From the NCBI RefSeq assembly GCF_036013935.1, contig NZ_CP107902.1, positions 9,023,001-9,087,000 of the forward strand: 64,000 nucleotides of DNA. The letters are read 5' to 3'. This DNA is from Streptomyces sp. NBC_00461. GTDB taxonomy: Bacteria; Actinomycetota; Actinomycetes; Streptomycetales; Streptomycetaceae. Of the stretch, positions 59,544 to 64,000 are shown piece by piece. The notes beneath the pieces were generated by a model. The model ran no database searches. It was not told where the DNA came from and saw only the letters and a program-made list of their open reading frames with translations. Within the stretch, counting starts at the first letter, position 1. Each line of letters opens with the position of its first letter. Both the position numbers and the translations under genes were made by a program.

Positions 59544-62057
59544 TCAACGTGGCGGGGCGTACTCGGTGAGCAGGAGCGCGACGTCGTCCGCCCTGTCGGG
59601 GGAAGCGTGGCAGGCATCCCGCAGCAGCCCGTCGGCCAGATCGTCCAGGCCACCCCCGCCAAGCCGGGCCAGCGACCCCCGGAGTCGCTCGACGTCGGAG
59701 CCGATGTCCGAGTCGCGCCTCTCGATCAACCCGTCCGTATAGAGGGCCAGGACCGTCCCGGGAGCGAGACGCAGCTCCGACTCCGGAAAGCGTGCCGTCG
59801 CGTCGATGCCGAGCAGTGGGCCGCCGGGCACATCCAGGATCTTGGTGCGCCCGTCGGGCAGGCGCAGCAGGGGCGGGAGATGGCCCGCGCGGACGATGCG
59901 CACGATCCCCGAGCGGGGATGCAATTGGGCGTAGCAGCAGCTGGCGAGGAGCACCGGGTCAAGGTCCATGTGGAGCCGGTTGGTGCCGGCGGCGACGTCG
60001 CTCGGTCGGTGGCCGGCGGCGACGAATGCCCGCATGGCGCTGCGCAGTTGTCCCATGGCGGCCGCGGCGGGGACGTTGTGCCCCTCGACGTCCCCGACGA
60101 TCAGTGCGACTTCGTCGCCGGTGGGGATGACGTCGTACCAGTCGCCGCCGATGTCCATCCCCCTGGTGCCCGGCAGATAACGCCCGGTGACGTGCAGCCC
60201 CGGCAGAGTGGGCAGCCGGTGCGGCAGCAGCGCGTCCTGCAGGCCGCGGGCGAGGGCGAATTCGGCGTCGTAGAGTCTGGCGCGTTCCAGCGCCTGGCCG
60301 ATCAGGCCGCCCAGCGCGGTGAGGACTCCGCGCTCCTCGTCGGGGAACCGGTGGATGTCGTCGAAGCCGAGAATGCAGGCGCCGACCGGGTGGTTCGAGG
60401 CGATCAGCGGCAGGAACGCCCAGGAGTTGGTGTGACCCACCATGATCCCGGGGTAGCTCTCGCGGAGCTGCTCCCGGGACTCGACGAACAGCGGGACCCC
60501 GGAGGTCAGGGCGTCCGTCACGGGCAGCCGGGCGTGCAGCGGGGTGCCTTCGAACCGGGCGAGAAAGCGTTGCGAGTAGCCGCGCTGAGCGAGCAGGTGC
60601 AGGCGCTGTTCCTCCACCACGGCGATCGCCAGCTTCTGGCCGCCGAAGGCCGGCAGCAACTGTTCGGCGACGGCATCGAACACCTCGTCCGCGGTGGCCG
60701 CCTCGGTGAGGGCGCTGCCCAGCGTGAGCACCCGGTAGAGGGAACCCACGCGCGGGGCCGCGGGCGGAGGCGCCGAGGAGATGGGCGGCCCCTCCACGGT
60801 GACTGGTGCACCGGGTCCGGTGCCGGCCGGTACGGGCTGCCGCACTCGTGAGGCCCATCCCGTCATGCCCTGAGCGCCCGGGTGGAGGGAGAAGACCAGC
60901 CACTCGTCCGGCGGGCGGCGGACCAGGAAGGAGACCGGTTGCTGGGAGACGGCGGCGGCCCGGTAGCGGTCCTCGTACACGGGATCGGCCAGCCAAGGCA
61001 GGATGTCCCAGGGGCGCCGGCCGAGCAGTTCGTCCTGGCGGACCCGCAGCAGATCCTCCAGGCTGTGGTTGGCGTAGGCGAGGCGTCCGTCGGGAGAGAG
61101 CGCGAAGAAACCGTCCGCGAGCCGCTCGATCGCCGCCACGGCGGCCATGCCGCTCCCGGAGTCCAGCACGGCGCCGACCAGGTGGCAAGAGGCCTCCGAG
61201 TCGTCGGGGCTCTCCGGTACCCGGCCCCACAGCTCGACGACGCGGTGTCCACCATGGCCGTCCAGGATGCGCAGGCGGTGCGCCAGTAGGTGTCCCTCCT
61301 CGACCGCGGCGCGGGCGGCGGATCCAAAACCAGGCAGATCCGCCGGCTCGATGTAGGCCGTCAGTGTGGCCACCCGACCGTCGAACGCGCGGGGCGCAAT
61401 CCCGAAGATCGCGCACAGCTCGTCGTCGGCAGTGAGGGCTCCGGTGTCGAGGTTCCAGTCGAACAGGCCCACCCGGATCGCCGGAGCGCACGGCAGCGGG
61501 ACCAGTACCGGAGCCGTTCGCTCGTCGTACTCACCGAGCGTGCCGCGGGCCCGCAGTCCTGCGAGGGCGGTGCCCAGCCGGTCGGCGGCGGAGCGCAACT
61601 GCCCGCGCTGCGCCCTCGACAGTCCTGTCCCGTCCGGCCTGGGCGTCCACACCACGGCGATGGCGCCGAAGGTCCGCTCGCCCGCCCGTACGGGGACCGA
61701 TGCAGAGCCGAACGGGTAGGGCAGGGCGATCGAGAGCTGGGGGAAGCGCCGCATCGTCTCCTCCGCGCCGGCCAGGTGGACCATGCGCCCGGAGCGGCAC
61801 GCCTCCGCCACCGGCATACGGCTGTTGACCGGGATCCGACGCCACCCGCTGAGCAGGGAGGGCGGTGTCCCGCAGGACGCGGCCACGACGAGCGAGCGAT
61901 GGTCGCCGGAGAGCAGGAGCACGCTTCCGGTATGTGCTCCGGTGACCTCCACGGCATGGACCACGGCCCTCACCAACGCGTCGTCGCGCTCGGGCGCTTC
62001 GCCGACACCCGCGGCGCTGAGCGGGTATGAGCTCGATGCCATACCGTTGGCCGACAC
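59544..62057 (-). CDS. GAF/PAS-SpoIIE phosphatase
   Basis: This 837-residue signalling phosphatase has an N-terminal GAF (about residues 25-170), PAS-like sensors (about 190-310 and 310-410), a second GAF (about 440-600) and a C-terminal PP2C/SpoIIE phosphatase (GGDWYDVIPTGDEVALIVGDVEGH, LYTDGLIERR, DRADDVALLLTEY). Unlike the protein at 52632 it has no ATPase domain. It probably dephosphorylates an anti-anti-sigma factor on receipt of several signals. GTG 62057 follows GAGGG. It converges on the sugar ABC operon. Confidence 0.9.
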   Translation of the reverse strand: MSANGMASSSYPLSAAGVGEAPERDDALVRAVVHAVEVTGAHTGSVLLLSGDHRSLVVAASCGTPPSLLSGWRRIPVNSRMPVAEACRSGRMVHLAGAEETMRRFPQLSIALPYPFGSASVPVRAGERTFGAIAVVWTPRPDGTGLSRAQRGQLRSAADRLGTALAGLRARGTLGEYDERTAPVLVPLPCAPAIRVGLFDWNLDTGALTADDELCAIFGIAPRAFDGRVATLTAYIEPADLPGFGSAARAAVEEGHLLAHRLRILDGHGGHRVVELWGRVPESPDDSEASCHLVGAVLDSGSGMAAVAAIERLADGFFALSPDGRLAYANHSLEDLLRVRQDELLGRRPWDILPWLADPVYEDRYRAAAVSQQPVSFLVRRPPDEWLVFSLHPGAQGMTGWASRVRQPVPAGTGPGAPVTVEGPPISSAPPPAAPRVGSLYRVLTLGSALTEAATADEVFDAVAEQLLPAFGGQKLAIAVVEEQRLHLLAQRGYSQRFLARFEGTPLHARLPVTDALTSGVPLFVESREQLRESYPGIMVGHTNSWAFLPLIASNHPVGACILGFDDIHRFPDEERGVLTALGGLIGQALERARLYDAEFALARGLQDALLPHRLPTLPGLHVTGRYLPGTRGMDIGGDWYDVIPTGDEVALIVGDVEGHNVPAAAAMGQLRSAMRAFVAAGHRPSDVAAGTNRLHMDLDPVLLASCCYAQLHPRSGIVRIVRAGHLPPLLRLPDGRTKILDVPGGPLLGIDATARFPESELRLAPGTVLALYTDGLIERRDSDIGSDVERLRGSLARLGGGGLDDLADGLLRDACHASPDRADDVALLLTEYAPPR

Positions 62058-62739
62058 GCTGCCCTCGATCGTCCATGGAGTGCTTTTCCCAGTTTAGGGT
62101 CATTTGCACCTCTCTGTGGATGGATGTCGGGCTGGTATGGGTGAGCCGATTTTGTCCCCGCAGGCCAGACGGAGCGGGGGAACGTTCGCCAGGTTGCCCG
62201 ATCATGAGCGAGAGCGAGTCGGCCGCCCCAGCGGAAGCTCCTCTCGCCACGGATGCGGGCGTGCTCGCGCCGTTGGGGCGGCCGGCACCTCGGGGGTCGG
62301 GCGTTGGCTGCGTGTCCTGGCGGAGTGCTGGATGCGGCCCGTATTGCAAGAACCGAGCCGTGTGTACTCGCCCTCAGGGGTCGAGCAGAATCTCCTGGAA
62401 ATGCTGGACGTGGTCCTGTCGTGGATGCAGGGTTCCCGACGAGTTGGAAGCTTCTCTGAGCCAGGGCGCCCTGGAGCCGCCCATGGACTGTCAACTGTGG
62501 GCCCTCAAGCTGAACCAGGGGTTGCCCTAACGGAGTTTGGTGGATCCGAACAAGGACAACGCCCATCGAAAGGTGCGTCTGAGCTTCCTCGCGGGCGGCT
62601 GACTCCGGAGCGCGCGGCTTGGCTGCCTGTGAACCGAGCGTCGGTTTTAGACAATTGTGGCGCGTGTTTTGCCGGCCCTTGCGTTGTCCGCTTCGCCACA
62701 CGGACCTAGCCTCCCCTGCGGAACCGTGGGAGGGCCGGC
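62058..62739. other. 682-bp gene-poor region
   Basis: I find no intact gene on either strand between the SpoIIE phosphatase start and the MFS start. Open frames here lack coding bias and homology. The only recognised piece is a yjbQ 3' fragment at 62537-62602. The rest may be the remains of a deleted gene. Confidence 0.55.
62537..62602 (+). pseudogene. yjbQ 3'-end fragment
   Basis: Twenty-one codons read LVDPNKDNAHRKVRLSFLAG plus Gly and a stop, matching the end of the YjbQ protein at 51527-51955 (LVDTNRDNAERKVRFSFLAG). The upstream part of the gene is absent. The differences are mostly conservative or silent, so this is an old paralogous copy or a deletion scar, not a recent duplication. 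Confidence 0.75.
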
Positions 62740-64000
62740 ATGCTGAAGACCGTCCGAGAGCAGGCAACAGGTCTTACCAAGGATCAGCGCAACGCCTTCG
62801 TCGCCGCCTATCTGGGCTGGGCGATGGATGCCTTCGACTATTTTCTGGTGGTTCTCGTCTACAGCGAGATAGCCGACGACTTCCATGTCTCCCTCACCGA
62901 CATGGCTTTCCTCACCACCGCGACCCTGGTGATGCGTCCGGTCGGTGCCCTGCTCTTCGGCATGTGGGCGGACCGCAGAGGCCGCCGGCTGCCGCTCATG
63001 GTCGACGTGGTCTTCTACTCGATCGTCGGCTTCGCGTGCGCCTTCGCGCCCAACTACGCCGTCCTGCTGGTCCTTCGCCTGCTGTACGGCATCGGGATGG
63101 GCGGTGAATGGGGCCTGGGTGCGGCGCTGGCCATGGAGAAGATTCCCGCTGAGCGGCGGGGCTTCTGGTCGGGCCTGCTGCAGAGCGGCTACTCGCTGGG
63201 ATACCTGCTCGCCGCCGTGGCCTTCTTCGGCATCGAACCCACCTTCGGCTGGCGGGGGTTGTTCGCCTTCAGCCTGGTACCCGCGCTGGTCGCCCTGTGG
63301 GTGCGCACCCGGGTGGAGGAGAGCGAGGTGTGGGAGAAGAGCGTCCGGCTCAACCGCACTCCCGCCTACCAGGTGTTCAGGAACCCGGCGGTGCTGCGCC
63401 GCTTCGTGTACCTGGTGGCGCTGATGACCGCCTTCAACTGGATGTCGCACGGCACTCAGGACGTCTATCCGACCTTCGTCAAGAAGGGTCTGGGCCTTTC
63501 CCCGGACACGGCCATCGCCATCGCGGTGGTCTACAACATCGGCGCCATGATCGGAGGCGCGCTGCTCGGTGCCTTCTCCGAAAGGCTGGGGCGCCGCCGC
63601 ACGATCATGATCGCGGCGGCCGGGGGCCTGGCGGTGGTGCCGTTCTTCGTTCTGTCCACCGCCGTCGGCTGGTTGATGCTCTCCGCCTTCCTGATGCAGG
63701 TGTGCGTACAGGGAGCCTGGGGTGTCATCCCCGCGCACCTGACAGAGATGAGCCCGGACGCGATCCGAGGCTTCTACCCGGGCGTCACCTACCAACTCGG
63801 CAACCTGATCGCCGCCCTCAACCTGCCGCTCCAGGAGGCCATCGCGGACCGTCACGGCTATCCCGCGGCGATGACGTGGACCGTGGTGCCCGCCCTGGCC
63901 GTGGTGATCGCCCTCAGTGCAGTCGGCAAGGAGGCCAAGGGCATCCGCTTCGGTGGCACGGGCCTCCAGACGCCGAGCACGGCACCGGCCGACACGGTCT
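62740..64000 (+). CDS. MFS transporter, sialate/lactate-type, partial
   Basis: This is the first 420 residues of an MFS permease truncated by the window end. Twelve helices are expected; visible signatures are AYLGWAMDAFDYFLVVLVYSE in helix 1, the loop ADRRGRRLPLMV, RLLYGIGMGGEWGLG and the later SERLGRRRTIM loop. Similarity is to sialate:H+ symporter and SHS lactate transporter families, so small carboxylates or aromatic acids are likely substrates. ATG 62740 follows GGGAGGG. Confidence 0.88.
   Translation, partial: MLKTVREQATGLTKDQRNAFVAAYLGWAMDAFDYFLVVLVYSEIADDFHVSLTDMAFLTTATLVMRPVGALLFGMWADRRGRRLPLMVDVVFYSIVGFACAFAPNYAVLLVLRLLYGIGMGGEWGLGAALAMEKIPAERRGFWSGLLQSGYSLGYLLAAVAFFGIEPTFGWRGLFAFSLVPALVALWVRTRVEESEVWEKSVRLNRTPAYQVFRNPAVLRRFVYLVALMTAFNWMSHGTQDVYPTFVKKGLGLSPDTAIAIAVVYNIGAMIGGALLGAFSERLGRRRTIMIAAAGGLAVVPFFVLSTAVGWLMLSAFLMQVCVQGAWGVIPAHLTEMSPDAIRGFYPGVTYQLGNLIAALNLPLQEAIADRHGYPAAMTWTVVPALAVVIALSAVGKEAKGIRFGGTGLQTPSTAPADTV

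Noticed and set aside
62104..62709. 201-codon plus-strand frame in the gene-poor region
   Set aside because: Cys/Trp/Arg-rich, lacks coding bias and similarity, and spans the yjbQ fragment in another frame.

Overview
The window is chromosomal DNA from a high-GC actinomycete, almost certainly a Streptomyces. Support for this comes from the strong third-position GC bias, GTG starts, ATGA stop/start overlaps, a conservon (CvnA-D), a DUF3516 helicase, DUF5709 and DUF6397 proteins, and a Cys-rich actinobacterial sulfur leader peptide. I find no tRNA, rRNA, CRISPR, phage or transposon. The sequence is ordinary chromosome with several decayed genes and short tandem repeats between genes.

Left third (1-17.7 kb): a formamidase behind a frameshifted APC permease; a nitrobindin; a xylose locus in which xylA diverges from xylB plus a ROK repressor; a low-complexity membrane protein; a methyltransferase remnant; a translationally coupled SNF2 helicase/SWIM pair; a fatty-acid desaturase; a secreted hydrolase; and two unrecognised proteins.

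Middle (17.8-46 kb): a PadR regulator divergent from an alpha/beta hydrolase across a perfect palindrome; a methyltransferase; an MHYT sensor; a conservon with a second CvnB just downstream; acyl-CoA thioesterase II; the DUF3516 helicase; a YdjM-type membrane protein; a Cys-free carboxymuconolactone decarboxylase homologue; a zinc-free L31 paralogue; an ECF sigma/anti-sigma pair divergent from a lipoprotein; a heterodimeric ABC exporter; an L,D-transpeptidase-like lipoprotein; a secreted PNGase A homologue; a dicarboxylate symporter; a MarR regulator divergent from an ABC exporter; and an MltG-like protein.

Right third (46-64 kb): a sulfonate operon (leader peptide, ssuC, ssuB, ssuA, ssuD) followed by a flavin monooxygenase; yjbQ followed by a 5'-truncated cyclase gene; a ribose-type sugar ABC operon with a large SpoIIE phosphatase on each side; and an MFS transporter running off the end.

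Three regulatory readings are the strongest: (1) the ECF sigma gene and the divergent lipoprotein gene share the element CAATCC-N16-CGTAC, and the sigma mRNA would be leaderless; (2) the ssu operon starts with a probably leaderless Cys-rich leader ORF, and the ssuC ribosome-binding site sits in a hairpin; (3) PadR and MarR each face their divergent target across a clear dyad.
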